In this document: positions 1 to 11,865 of the stretch, piece after piece
Layout: each line of letters begins with the position of its first letter
Position numbering within the stretch: the first letter of the stretch is position 1
NCBI GenBank assembly: GCA_003255065.1
Contig: QAOA01001406.1
Location: forward strand, 17,142-81,141
DNA: 64,000 nucleotides
Direction: 5' to 3'
DNA from: Cercis canadensis
Lineage: Eukaryota > Streptophyta > Magnoliopsida > Fabales > Fabaceae
Notes under the pieces: model-generated
What the model was told of the DNA's origin: nothing
The model's database searches: none
The model's input: only the letters and a program-made list of their open reading frames with translations
Program-made: the position numbers and the translations under genes

Positions 1-271
1 AAGTTTTTTGTTATTTGCTATTTAAAATTTGTTTTTAAAACAGTTTACAAAACAGATTTTTTTATATTTTTATTTGTAGAACAATTTTTAAACATAGTTT
101 TCAAAAATAATTTTTTTTAAAAAAAAAACAGAATCAAACATATCTTATATTATCAAAATAACAATATAACATCAAGTGTATTTTAGACATTTCACACCAA
201 AGACACCAAACAAAAGAATCCTCATATTTAAAAGCAAAAGGGTATTTTCCTCCAAATCCAAGCCCCAAGAC

Positions 272-374
272 ATAAAAAATCGCTTAAACAAGTGGTATTG
301 AGTTCAAGTCTTTGTGGATGAGGATTAGTCTTGGGCAAAACTTCAGAATAGCTCGACCAAAAAAAAAAAAAAGA
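272..374 (+). mobile_element. SINE-like insertion (copies also at about 1658-1768 and 1952-2062)
   Basis: A stretch of about 100 bases ends in an A tract and carries a pol III B-box-like motif (gagttcaagtc near 299). It is flanked by a short near-duplicate, cccaagac, at 264-271 and 376-383. The size, A tail and flanking duplication are those of a tRNA-derived SINE. The other copies in the block are products of the block's duplication, not separate insertions. The extra c in the left flank makes the target duplication imperfect. Confidence 0.5.
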
Positions 375-520
375 GCCCAAGACGTGAAAATGTAGATGTT
401 GTATTTGTTCCTCCCAATTTCTTATCCACCAAGAATCTCCCAATAGTTACTTCTACTTGGGTCTCTCATTAGGTGGGTTCCCTGTCTCTGATATATAATC
501 AACAATCAGAACTATTTATG

Positions 521-534
521 GCAGCTACCAGGTA
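521..534 (+). other. Orphan first-exon-like sequence (ATG plus splice donor)
   Basis: An ATG followed by four codons runs into a consensus donor (caggtaag), reading M-A-A-T then a split Arg codon. The leader before it is CT-rich and 5'-UTR-like. The same arrangement recurs at 1911 (one substitution, Ala to Asp) and at 2206. I could not find a convincing second exon in 2.7-5.5 kb, so this may be the 5' end of a gene that is broken or whose remainder is lost. It is only an inference from splice-site shape. Confidence 0.25.
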
Positions 535-2720
535 AGGTCCGAATTCCCCCTCTTTCTCGCTCTTTGTATCTCTCAGACATAGTGTATCTACATTCTTTGA
601 TTTCTGAGTTAAATACTCTGCAAAATCTGTTTGTTTGGGTATAAAATTTTAGGAATTACAAGTGGTTGAGTTGTTCAAGCTTGCTCTTTTTCTTGGTAAT
701 TGGGTATTGAGAAATGAGCTGAAGAAAATTAAATGCATTTAATCAAAATGCTGTCGCTAATAAGGCTTGGTTCACTGCTGTTTTAATCTTTGGGTTTCGT
801 ATAAATAGATAAAGTGAAGAACTTGGACTTGATTTCATCTCTTTTGCTCAATTTACTCGTTGAATTTCTTGGTATTTGTATTTGGGTTACTGTGAAAATG
901 CATTCTTAACTAGGGTCATTCACATTTTATAATGCAATTGCATTTATCCTGCCTGTGGTAGTGGAAAAACATCCTAGACAAACAATATTAGGACCAATTA
1001 GTTTGTTGTTTTGAATCATGGTTTCCAATTGTGATTGTGGTTGCATTTTGGAATTGTGGGCAAATGTGACCGCAGTTGCAGAANCATAGAAATAAGAATA
1101 ATCATATATGTAAATAAAATAACTATTTAACACTGAAGAATAAATAAATATGAGTCTGTTTGATTTCAATTTTTAAAAACTGTTTTTGTTTTTTAAAAAA
1201 ATAAAACAAAAAAACTTATTTGATAAAGTTGTTTTTGTTTACATGTTTTGAAAACTTATTCTCAAAACATTATTCTAAAAATAAAAAAACAAAAACAAGA
1301 GATTACTGTTTTTGTTCCCAAAACAAGTAAAAAACGGAGCACATGTTATTTTTATTAATGGCATAATGGTAATTATAAACAATTTTCCAAGTTTTTTGTT
1401 ATTTGCTATTTAAAATTTGTTTTTAAAACAGTTTACAAAACAGATTTTTTTATATTTTTATTTGTAGAACAATTTTTAAACATAGTTTTCAAAAATAATT
1501 TTTTTTAAAAAAAAAAACAGAATCAAACATATCTTATATTATCAAAATAACAATATAACATCAAGTGTATTTTAGACATTTCACACCAAAGACACCAAAC
1601 AAAAGAATCCTCATATTTAAAAGCAAAAGGGTATTTTCCTCCAAATCCAAGCCCCAAGACATAAAAAATCGCTTAAACAAGTGGTATTGAGTTCAAGTCT
1701 TTGTGGATGAGGATTAGTCTTGGGCAAAACTTCAGAATAGCTCGACCNGAAAAAAAAAAAAAAAAAAAGCCCAAGACGTGAAAATGTAGATGTTGTATTT
1801 GTTCCTCCCAATTTCTTATCCACCAAGAATCTCCCAATAGTTACTTCTACTTGGGTCTCTCATTAGGTGGGTTCCCTGTCTCTGATATATAATCAACAAT
1901 CAGAACTATTTATGGCAGATACCAGGTAAGCTCCGAATTCCCCCTCTTTCNCCCAAGACATAAAAAATCGCTTAAACAAGTGGTATTGAGTTCAAGTCTT
2001 TGTGGATGAGGATTAGTCTTGGGCAAAACTTCAGAATAGCTTGACCAAAAAAAAAAAAAAAAGCCCAAGACGTGAAAATGTAGATGTTGTATTTGTTCCT
2101 CCCAATTTCTTATCCACCAAGAATCTCCCAATAGTTACTTCTACTTGGGTCTCTCATTAGGTGGGTTCCCTGTCTCTGATATATAATCAACAATCAGAAC
2201 TATTTATGGCAGCTACCAGGTAAGGTCCGAATTCCCCCTCTTTCTCGCTCTTTGTATCTCTCAGACATAGTGTATCTACATTCTTTGATTTCTGAGTTAA
2301 ATACTCTGCAAAATCTGTTTGTTTGGGTAGAAAATTTTAGGAATTACAAGTGGTTGAGTTGTTCATTCACATTTTATAATGCAATTGCATTTATCCTGCC
2401 TGTGGTAGTGGAAAAACATCCTAGACAAACAATATTAGGACCAATTAGTTTGTTGTTTTGAATCATGGTTTCCAATTGTGATTGTGGTTGCATTTTGGAA
2501 TTGTGGGCAAATGTGACCGCAGTTGCAGAAGCCACCACAACAGCAATATTGCTGGTGTAGTTGCAGTTTCAGACCTCAATTTAAAATCATGCTCTAAATT
2601 AATAAATGATCAAACCACCATATCCTTCTTTTACCTTATTGGCTTTTGGTTTTCATCACTGAACACAACGAAAGGACCAATTTACATCCATGGAAGTCGC
2701 TGGGATGTTAGTCAGCCATA

Positions 2721-5518
2721 ATGTCCAAGGCTGTAATTTTTTCTATAGTGGGTGTTGATTTTCAGAAAAATAAAATGCACCATTGTGTTTTGGAAGGATA
2801 TCATGGCAATCTCTAATTGATTTTCAGTGCAGGGGGCGTCCTAGGGTAATCAGTGCTTTAAATTATTTTTTTTCTCAGAAGATGAATAATAACCTTTCTG
2901 ATCAAACAATAAAAGTTTTCTATGTTCATTTTCTGAATTAGCTCTTTTTCTCATCTCTATCTTTTGGATTCTGCTGTTTGAACTTCAGAATGGATACCTT
3001 AAGACCCTAGTTCCTTTTATTTGTTATTTATGATGAAGGACTTCATTTTCAGGAAAGGACGCCTGGGTCTTATTTGAAAACGCTGTTTGTTATTCACAAA
3101 ATAAGAAGTTCCAATTTGATTCCTTTTGCACAGAAAAACGCATGATATATATCATGTCCTGTCAGGCTGTCCCACCATTCCATTTAGGTCTCCTACAGTC
3201 TCAACTTCCTTTTGCTATGTTTGTTCTTTTGAGAAATGTTTCTCTTACCACTTAGACTCACATTTCTCACTATTCTTAGGCCTAGTTAAATCTGAGCTGT
3301 TCGGTAAAATGTTATAAACAGGTCCAGTTTACTCTGTATGGTGCTGATTCAACTGGGTCCATAGTGGAGAGAAAATGTGAGTGTAAGAGTGGTGTGTCTA
3401 ACATTACTATTGTTCTTTCACATAGCATGTAATTTCACATTATGAAGAAATTAGAAAGAAGCAATATCCTCTTTTTATGATACGTTGTGTCTTTTTCACC
3501 TCAAAGAGAACAAGACATTGTTAATTGTATGAAAAATTCCCAGGCAAGAAACTGAATTTTGTCAGGTGAGAGTCTGTTGAAGTTTCTGAAAGCAATTACA
3601 GTCTCTGTATTCTAAACTTCACTTTTAGGATTATGGTAATTTTAACCCATAGTTTTATGTTTGATCACACAGTATAAATCCATGAAGTTTAAAACAGGAT
3701 GAAAAGAACCTCAAAGTTGTAAACCAATGGAGAAACTATTAATTTGGGGAATGGCTAGCAGGGAATTTTTTTTAAAAAAATAAAAAATTTACACCAGAAA
3801 GCAAGANTTTTTTAAAAAATAAAAAATTTACACCAGAAAGCAAGAAAAGCCTCTAAACATGTCTTATTGCATGATTTGAAAAATAAAATGCTGGTGTATG
3901 TAAAGCAACATATGCTTTTCACAATTGATATCAACAGGAAAGAGCTTAGATAGAATTCATTTGAAAGGATGGAACTGTGTTCAAGAAAACCATTATGTAT
4001 TAGCCAAATTATCTATTTTTCAGATGGTTTCTTTTAATATTTAGTCTAATATTATTAATTTGAACAAATTGAAACCTCAATCCAGTTTGCAGCTATTAAG
4101 TGATTATGATTTCATTTTACCTCAACATATAAACTTTTTTCACACTTAGCTTTCACTAGGCACCCACCTTACAATGGATGTAAAGTTTATTAATGCTGGG
4201 GTGAATTTTTTGAAGAGGAGGACAGAGCCTATGGTAGCATTTTAATAGCCATATGTAAGACTTTCAATCCATCTGAATTAAATGTCATTAATCTCAAAAC
4301 TCCAGCATAATTTTGGTAAGAAATGCATCCAATTTGAGTCAGAAGTCTATTCAGAGGCCTTTTCTTGATGTTTTACTTCAGTATGAATGAGGAATGAGTT
4401 TCCGTTAGGTTCAGCACAAGATAAAGGCTTGATACCATTTTGTATGCCTGTGGTAGGTTGATGTTGCTCTTAAAAGCTTCTGTCAAAAATTGGTACTTTT
4501 TAGACATTCTGTGAAAAATTGTCTCAAACTATTGTTTTCAAGATGGATCCATTACCAGAAGCAGCCATGTTAATTAATTAGTTATAATAACAATAGTTGA
4601 GTGTGATTTGAAAGCCTTTTCAATTATTATGGCACTGTGGTTGTCTGGAACTGAATAAAATCAAGTCTCAATTGACATTTCAAGTGAAATAAATTGAATA
4701 TTAGTTTTCTTATACTGAACTTATGTTTTGAGGTGTTTCTATATGGGAAATAGCATGCTAAAGATGTAGAGCAAGAGGCTTCTACTTTTTTTAGAGAATT
4801 TTTGTTTATTGTTCCCCTGGTTGATTCTTTAATTTTCTGTGATCAAGCATATTCTTAACGAAATAATCGCATATTCTGCAAATAAACTTCATGTTGTAAA
4901 GACATATTCACTCACATTTGTTCAATTCTTTTGACTTCTCCGTTGACGTCCTTATTGGCAAATATCTCTTTCTCTCTCAATCTTACATTTTTTCTCTTAG
5001 CTCGAAATATGCTTGAAAATAATCCTTAAAATAATGTCATCTATTCTGACTCTAACTATTTGTAGCATTACTGAAATAGAGTATAATTGCTTGTTTGTTT
5101 TTCTTTTCTTCATCCTTTTCTTACCTTTCCTTTCCTTTAACTTTTGAGGCCTAAAGCATGAAACAGCTTTGTTTCGAAAGCTTCAGTGACAATAACATGG
5201 AAACAATGATAAATCATCTTGACATGTTATAAAAGAATGATTAAGTAGAAAAATTCATCTCCATAGAAATATTATATCCATTTAAATATAGAGGCATCTA
5301 ATAACTAGAGAAGTATATATATAAAAAACTATTCATTGGAAACAAAGCTGAACAGTACAAATCTAAATTGAGGCAATCTAATAATGAGAATAATATGTAT
5401 GAAAAACTAGCAAAACGTCTAATTCAATTAACATTCTATGCAAAAGTGAAAGAGAAACAGAAAATTGAATTGTAGCTTGTATTAGTCTTCTCTATAATGC
5501 TGAAGCTCTTCCTTTTGC
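2721..5518. other. Gene-free stretch downstream of the Ca2+-ATPase
   Basis: Ordinary AT-rich sequence with no frame that looks coding. A 38-base direct repeat (3768-3806 and 3808-3845) flanks the N at 3807 and looks like an assembly duplication. The right end, about 5160-5518, would hold the 3' UTR of the minus-strand ATPase gene. Confidence 0.6.
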
Positions 5519-8500
5519 CTATTGATTGTCAGGAACAACTGGGATGCACTTGGTGAGCAGAGCAATTGGCCAAGACAAACCTGCAATGCCAATACAAACA
5601 CCCCATTGCCCCCAATCCAGCCTCTCAGTATTGGCAAACCTCTTCAGAAACTCGACCATCACCAGCTGAAGAACTACTGTTATGCCTACAATTGCTATAA
5701 ACAGCTTATTTTTATAAAGACCCTCAAAGATGTTCTTCTTCTCAAGCTTTCTTGCATTGAACTCATTAAAGACTTGGCAGAAGACAAAAGTATTAAAAAT
5801 GAGCGTGTTCTTCACCTTCTCATCAACATCAAATATTGATCTGCCCTTGAATTGTAAAACCAACAACACTGTCACTTGATACAATGCTTGTGCAATGAGG
5901 TTTCTCCACATGATTCTAGTAATAAGTGGCTCACTTCGACCCACAGGTGGCATCACCATCAGATCATCAGTAGGTGGCTCGGTGGCCAAGGCTAAAGCTC
6001 CCAGAGTATCCATTATTAAGTTTACCCACAAAAGCTGGACTGCAGTCAGTGGGACTTTACCCGAAGAAACAGCAGCTACAAAGTTGATAACTAGGGCAGC
6101 AACATTAACTGTGAGTTGAAACTGAATGAACTTTTGAATATTGTTGTATACACACCTTCCCCACCGTAGCACTGTTACTACAGAAGTGAAATTGTCATCC
6201 AGGATGACAATATCTGAGCTCTCCTTTGCCACTTCAGTGCCTTGTATTCCCATGGAAAGTCCAATATCTGCTCCTTTCAGAGCTTTCGCATCATTTGTGC
6301 CATCACCTGTGACTGCTACTACATGGCCTTTCTGCTTTAGACATTGAACCATCAGGAGCTTGTCAGATGGGGATGATCTGGCCATCACACAGATTTTTTC
6401 AATCTTGTCCATCCTCTGCTCAGGTGAATAATTTCTGAATTGGAAGCCGTCAATAACTGCTTCGTCAGATTCTTCATCAGGATCTAGAATTCCACATTCA
6501 GTGGCTATAGCCTTTGCAGTATGCACATTGTCTCCAGTGATCATTTTGATCTTCACTCCAGCACTTTTGCATGATTTAACTGCTGATTCAACTCCTGGCC
6601 GACATGGATCCTTTAAACCAACTATACCCAACAATGCAAGTTGTGTCTCTTCTAGCTTTTCATGGACCTGCCCATTGCTTTCTGTGGTTCTCTTGTGAGC
6701 AAAGGCAATGCATCGCAAGCTTTTGGCTGCCATACCCTTGATAATTGCCTCAATCTGAGATCTTTCTCCATCATCCATTGTCCACATTTTCCCCCTTTTA
6801 TCATAATAATTTGAACACATTGCCAGTATCATCTCAGCAGCTCCCTTCCAGTGTGAATTTAGTGCACTTCCATTCCTCTCCCTCATCAAAACCCCACTTC
6901 TCTTTTTCTGAGAGTTGAAGGTCTCAACATGAATTATTTCACAATTTTGCTTCACTTCATCAATATTCATGCCCAAATCTAGCACAGCCCAGTAAAGTAG
7001 TGCTTTTTCAGTTGGACTACCCAAAATCTCAGGAAGTGAAGTAGGAAGTGGTTTGTAAATACTTCCTGTAGTATTTAAGCCAACTGCTTCTTTCAATAAT
7101 TGGATGAAATTTGGTTCCAAATTGTGAGCATCTTCCTCTATTTCCTCCTTTCCCACCCAAATCTCTGTGACTTTCATGTCGTTTAATGTAAGGGTACCTG
7201 TTTTGTCTGTGCAGATTGTTGTTGCAGAGCCCATTGTCTCACAAGCGGAGAGTTTCCTAACCATGGCATTATCCCTCATCATTTTTTTCATAGAATAAGC
7301 CAGAGTCAGAGTAACAGAGAGAGGCAAGCCTTCAGGAATCGCCACCACCACAATTGTGACTGCTGCAGCAACAATGGCCACAACTGCATTCATAATGTCA
7401 TCAAACTTGGTCTTGCTTCCATTGAATTCCCTGTTCCCCATATCATCTCTTGTGTTTCCTGTGAAATAACGGATTAACAAAACCACAAGAACAAGACCAG
7501 CTACTAGCAATCCAACCTTCCCAATGCCAGAAGTCAATTTGTTGAGGCGTGCTTGCAAAGGTGTCTGCTCATCTAACGCGCTTGTTATTGAACTCATCAT
7601 CTCTCCCCATTCAGTGTTCATACCCACAGAAGTAACCAACATGGAACCAAAACCATCTGCTACCTTTGTGCCAGAGAGCAAGAAAGGGCTTGTCACCGCA
7701 TTAATCTCAACATGGTCACTTTCACCAGTCATACTTGATTCATCCACCTTCAAGGAATGACCTTCCACGAACAACCCATCTGCTGGAATCTGATCACCAA
7801 TCTTCAAATAGACAATCTCACCCACCACCACATCAAAGATCGATATGGCTTGGCGCCGGCCACCTCGAACAACTTCAACTCTTATGTCACTACTCTTTGC
7901 AGAAAGCTTCTCAAATTGTCTTGCTTGCTTAAAGTTGCTTACAGCAGAGACAGCAACAACCAAAACAATAGCAACAATAATACTCCCACCATCATACCAT
8001 CCATCATTCCAGCCATGTTGCTTGATGCCAAAGCCTAGAGAGAGTAAAGCACAAGCCAAAAGGATAATAATAGTGGTATCCTTGAATGCTTCCAAGACAA
8101 AAGCAAGAAAACCTTTGGCAGCAGGTCTCTGAAACTCATTGACACCAAAGACATCCTTTCTGTGATCAAGATCAGCCTCGTTGTCTCTGATGCCATGCTT
8201 CAGATCAGCTTCAAGAAGTGCAGCTACACCTTGGACTCCTCCAAATTGGTTCAAAGTTGCCAACTTTTTCTCCCTCTGATTCTCCCTCATCATGTCATTC
8301 AGTGCTTTGACATCAACGTTGACAAACTGAAGGGGATTTTCTGGAGGAGAATCCTCATGCTCTGGCACCATGTCAATGGCCACATATGAGAGAGTGCGCA
8401 AGAGCTTGGTACCTTTCATGTCAAGGACTTTCCTTGATAAGGAAAGAAGAGCCCTTGTGAAGTTGATAGCAGTGAAAGCCATTCTCCATCTCCGCTTGCA

Positions 8501-8563
8501 TGTCTTGGAGCATTCCAATTCCAGTTGAGGCATGGTGTTCTCGCTGAGTTTTCTTGACTGCAT
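5519..8563 (-). CDS. ACA12/ACA13: Plasma-membrane-type Ca2+-transporting ATPase (type IIB P-type, ACA12/ACA13 group)
   Basis: A 1014-aa calmodulin-regulated Ca2+ pump that would export cytosolic Ca2+ at the expense of ATP. The frame extends upstream to a GTG at 8620, but the first ATG is at 8563 and is taken as the start. The N-terminus has a basic-aromatic calmodulin-binding-like stretch (KRRWRMAFTAI, about residues 23-33). Also visible are TGES in the actuator loop, PEGLP in the Ca2+-site helix, the phosphorylated Asp453 in DKTGTLT, and the hinge region GDGTND. About ten hydrophobic segments are spread as in the family, and the end is VPDNQ. There are no introns, which is usual for the ACA12/13 branch and unlike most ACA genes. 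One oddity: the hinge signature reads GDGTNDAKAL, with Lys760 where the family has Pro. A TATA-like element lies about 130 bases upstream. Confidence 0.93.
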   Translation of the reverse strand: MQSRKLSENTMPQLELECSKTCKRRWRMAFTAINFTRALLSLSRKVLDMKGTKLLRTLSYVAIDMVPEHEDSPPENPLQFVNVDVKALNDMMRENQREKKLATLNQFGGVQGVAALLEADLKHGIRDNEADLDHRKDVFGVNEFQRPAAKGFLAFVLEAFKDTTIIILLACALLSLGFGIKQHGWNDGWYDGGSIIVAIVLVVAVSAVSNFKQARQFEKLSAKSSDIRVEVVRGGRRQAISIFDVVVGEIVYLKIGDQIPADGLFVEGHSLKVDESSMTGESDHVEINAVTSPFLLSGTKVADGFGSMLVTSVGMNTEWGEMMSSITSALDEQTPLQARLNKLTSGIGKVGLLVAGLVLVVLLIRYFTGNTRDDMGNREFNGSKTKFDDIMNAVVAIVAAAVTIVVVAIPEGLPLSVTLTLAYSMKKMMRDNAMVRKLSACETMGSATTICTDKTGTLTLNDMKVTEIWVGKEEIEEDAHNLEPNFIQLLKEAVGLNTTGSIYKPLPTSLPEILGSPTEKALLYWAVLDLGMNIDEVKQNCEIIHVETFNSQKKRSGVLMRERNGSALNSHWKGAAEMILAMCSNYYDKRGKMWTMDDGERSQIEAIIKGMAAKSLRCIAFAHKRTTESNGQVHEKLEETQLALLGIVGLKDPCRPGVESAVKSCKSAGVKIKMITGDNVHTAKAIATECGILDPDEESDEAVIDGFQFRNYSPEQRMDKIEKICVMARSSPSDKLLMVQCLKQKGHVVAVTGDGTNDAKALKGADIGLSMGIQGTEVAKESSDIVILDDNFTSVVTVLRWGRCVYNNIQKFIQFQLTVNVAALVINFVAAVSSGKVPLTAVQLLWVNLIMDTLGALALATEPPTDDLMVMPPVGRSEPLITRIMWRNLIAQALYQVTVLLVLQFKGRSIFDVDEKVKNTLIFNTFVFCQVFNEFNARKLEKKNIFEGLYKNKLFIAIVGITVVLQLVMVEFLKRFANTERLDWGQWGVCIGIAGLSWPIALLTKCIPVVPDNQ

Positions 8564-8690
8564 GAAGGTCTCAATGAGACTAAAGAAAACAAGAGAGAAA
8601 CGGCCAAGGAAGAGGCACACAGGAGAAAAAGAGTGTTTAGGCAGCGGGATTCAAGGATGAGTATGAAGCTGAAGCAAGAAGGAGGAGACT

Positions 8691-8707
8691 AATATATAGT
8701 ATATAAC
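8691..8707 (-). promoter_or_regulatory. TATA-like element of the Ca2+-ATPase gene
   Basis: Read on the minus strand, a TATA-rich core (gttatatactatatatt) lies about 130 bases upstream of the ATG at 8563. That distance suits a plant core promoter with a leader of roughly 100 bases. No TSS evidence is available. Confidence 0.4.
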
Positions 8708-9095
8708 GCCTCTGAATCCTTTTCTCGGTAAAAAAAAAGGAATTGAATGCCGGAAATTTCACTGTAGCTTCTGCTGACTTTCCACTCGGTTTACCACTAA
8801 CCGTTTCCCTTGTTGAGGAGACACGGTAAATAGAAACAATAAAATATTATATCTACCATTTAATACCTCACTATTCCTTATTACAACAAATCTCAACCAT
8901 TTAAGTGGATGTAGTTTTTAATCTGTATGGTTCAGATTGGTTGTCAAACGATAAAATCTTCATAGCAATGATCCAATTAAAAATTTATAACGTGTCTGAT
9001 AATTAAGAAGGATTCAAATTAAAAGGGAAAAAGATTTGATGATAAACTCAATCAATAATGATAGAGAAAAATCTGTGATTTTTTTCCCTTTCCAC

Positions 9096-9099
<4 letters not shown>

Positions 9100-9143
<44 letters not shown>

Positions 9144-9152
9144 NTTTTTTTT
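9100..9152. repeat. Long poly-T tract with an N
   Basis: An almost pure T run of about 52 bases is interrupted by one N at 9144. Its true length is unlikely to be reliable. Confidence 0.9.
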
Positions 9153-9159
9153 ACGTTCT

Positions 9160-9395
9160 TTCTGCTGTTTACGCGTTTAATTAGTTTTCTCGTGTAACTA
9201 CATTGGCATTTAAATCTTTTTTCGCAAATCTAACTTCATCCACATTTTCTATAAACTTTCTTAAAAATGAAAAAGGAAAAAGAACCAAAAAGAAAGAAAC
9301 AAAAGAAGCACGCGATTTCTGTGGTCAAAACACATATAACGGATTGTGGTCAATTTGAGAAGCACACGATTCCAAAACACTTAAATAGGTACTAT
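9160..9395. repeat. Source of a fragment duplicated at 23.76-23.91 kb
   Basis: Bases about 9203-9395 match 23771-23908 closely. The distant copy lacks about 57 bases lying between two gaagcac-type direct repeats (near 9307 and 9359), as expected for a deletion between short repeats. The stretch lies upstream of the Ca2+-ATPase gene. The A-rich frame inside it is low complexity and not taken as a gene. Confidence 0.7.
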
Positions 9396-10433
9396 TTTTT
9401 CTCTCTTTTGGGACCAAGAGTTAAAACTAATTCAATTTCCAAAATTTTGTTGGCTCTATTCATTTTCCAACAATTGGTAAAGAAGTAATGTAAATAATAA
9501 TTGATTGATTAAACTTTTCCATGAAGTATATGAAACATTTAGTTGTTGATTTCATAACAGGTTCATGGAATAACCATCAATAAAACCAAAAGGTGAGAAA
9601 GTTTTTAATTTTGTGATGCCAAAGGAAATTTCGATAAGAATATGCATTTTCTCCCTTTCCATACATACAAGCTAAGAATTGTACCCAAAAAAAAAAAAAG
9701 CTATGAAACAAGTTCTTTAGAAATATCTGTTTGGCTTCCATGTGATATAATTTAGGATGCTAAACCAAACAGATGAAACGCAAAATAACAATTTCTTATA
9801 GGTAGAGTTTTCCATTAAAAGTCTTTAAAATTATTTTAGTTTTAGGAATTTAATTTATTTGCATTAGAACTTTGAAAGTAATATATGATTATTTATAAAT
9901 CATACAATTTGTGATTTTTAATTTAATTCTAATCCCCTTTATACTTATAGTGGATCAAATTTAACACATCACAATTGATTCAGGTGATCTTTTACAAAGT
10001 TGAAGTATGAAGTTTCAATCTTTATTCAACTAAAAAAACTAGTTTAATCTTTTTAATAATAAAAAATATATCAAATTTAAAATATGTAAACTCCAATAAT
10101 TTAGTATAATACATAAAATACAACAAAAATGTTCTATGCATGTTTAGTTTCAGGGTACAAGCCCCAAAACTCTTTTGACTTGGTAGTCAACAAGAAATAA
10201 TTTAGTATAACCCCTTAGACCATGTCCCGTGCATGTTGGGAAACAAAAGCAATAGTGAGGTCAGGCAGGAAATTTCAGCTAAAAGAAAAAAGAAAGTAAA
10301 AGAATTGGACATTGACTACTTTTTTCTGTATTTAGGGGAAAATGCTTTTGCTGGCCAAATAACTATAAGTGGAATCCAACTAAATACACAGCATATGTAA
10401 ACACTAATTCATCATTTTTTAAAATTTTTTATT

Positions 10434-10512
10434 ACGATTTTAAATTCGAACACAAAACTTATAAATTCTAAAAATAATCTCAATATCACTTGGCCACAGA
10501 CTATTTGGTACA
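10434..10512 (-). mobile_element. SINE-family remnant
   Basis: Read on the minus strand it gives the pattern agtgatattgag, then agttttgtgttcgaat. This pattern recurs at 33391-33476, 52025-52262 and 58585-58690. The ttcgaat core resembles a pol III B box. No tail or target duplication could be made out here. Confidence 0.4.
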
Positions 10513-11865
10513 CTAATTCATCATCTAAACAATATATTGTATGCGATTAATGTAAATGGGTCAACAAACTTCCTAAACCCTAATTAAGGTTGTGCTTGGT
10601 TGGTAAAGGGGCAATATTTGGAATCCAAATAATTTTACACTTATTTTTATTTTTCATGCTCTCTATTCCGTGTCAAGAAGTAAAAAATCAACCTCTTTAG
10701 TTTCTGCTTTAATTTTTGCTTTGTTACAAAAGAGTGTAATGCATTGGAAAATGGGGAAGAAGTAAAACGGAAATCGAACCTCCTTGATTTCTAGTTATGT
10801 CCAAAGTAAGTAGCATTAGAGCCATAGATCTTTTTTAACAAATTCAAATACGATTTAAGTGTATATAAATGTAATAAATGTAAAATAAAGAGTGTATATA
10901 ACATTTTCCTTTTGTGATCTTTCCCATGTCATATATATGATACAGTTAAAAATTTTACTTCTTGATCCTAGCAATTTTCTCTTCATATTTTATTGTTTTT
11001 TCTTTTTCGATATTGCTGTTAGTTGGTACATGGGGCAATTTATGTTAACTAGTCTACTTAGTTTTTAGTACTCATGTCAGGATTAAGAAACTTACAAGAA
11101 AATTCCTGGTAACTTGGGTCAAAAGTAACTTGACATAAACAAATTTGATGGAATTAATTTGAAAGAAACTGGCATTCATGCCTACCTTACTGTGGAAAAC
11201 GCACAAAGACTGGAAAAAGGTCTTATCTTTCTTTTTTAATGTTAGTGTATATATATACACAAGTACATAAAATCCTAAAAGAGTTTAAATTTAAAATAAA
11301 CTAAATTAATCGTAGAATATTAAACTGTTGTAGATAAATATTTACAAATGTATATCTTTAACTTTGTATGCTACTAATAGTCCTTTACTTACAACCTTCA
11401 GATTATAGCAGTGACCAAAACCGTGTTATGCTTATTCCCAAGTAAATCCATCATAGTCATCCTCTGGCATATAATAAAATTATTATCAATTTCTTATCTT
11501 CTACTTGGAAAAGTTTTAATAGAGCCATATGCTTGCCATCAAATGGTTAATATGGCTTGAATTAGTGAGGGTACATGAAGCACTATGATAACAAATGCCA
11601 AGGTTCATGATTTGCATGAGGACAAATTAATTATATAGCTTGTAAAAGTTGACCAGCCACCAGTTTATTTACTATGGATCAAAGTCTCCATACGGTGCAT
11701 GAAGGATCATTTGCCAACTACATGGCTAAATTAGTCATAGCTTGAGTAAATGAAGATAGAGAACTGTCATCTTTGCAGCTTTAACATGCAGCCTATGGAA
11801 TAGAATAGGAGACAAGAGGGAGTAAAATTAGAAAGCCATTTAATATGCAAGAGAAGTAAATTGGC

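Larger units (their letters stand above)
1..2720. repeat. Repeated block with N junctions, probably an assembly artefact in part
   Basis: Bases 1-660 recur almost unchanged at 1389-1950 and, from the SINE onward, at 1952-2360. Bases 918-1083 recur at 2365-2530. The block is cut by single Ns at 1084, 1748 and 1951, each lying at a junction between copies. The copies differ only by a few bases and by homopolymer length, which fits collapsed or unjoined haplotypes better than an old tandem duplication. Copy 3 lacks about 240 bases present in copy 1 (roughly 676-917), between short ttca repeats. No intact gene is seen here; small frames in the block are shadows of the repeats. Confidence 0.75.

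Noticed and set aside
5522-8389. Plus-strand frames within the Ca2+-ATPase gene
   Set aside because: They are antisense shadows of a strongly conserved coding sequence.
8564-8620. Extension of the Ca2+-ATPase by 19 residues to 8620
   Set aside because: The first codon there is GTG, not ATG; the first in-frame ATG is at 8563 and a calmodulin-binding N-terminus follows it.
9267-9488. Lys-rich 73-aa frame
   Set aside because: Low-complexity A-rich sequence; its duplicate at 23.8 kb does not keep the frame.
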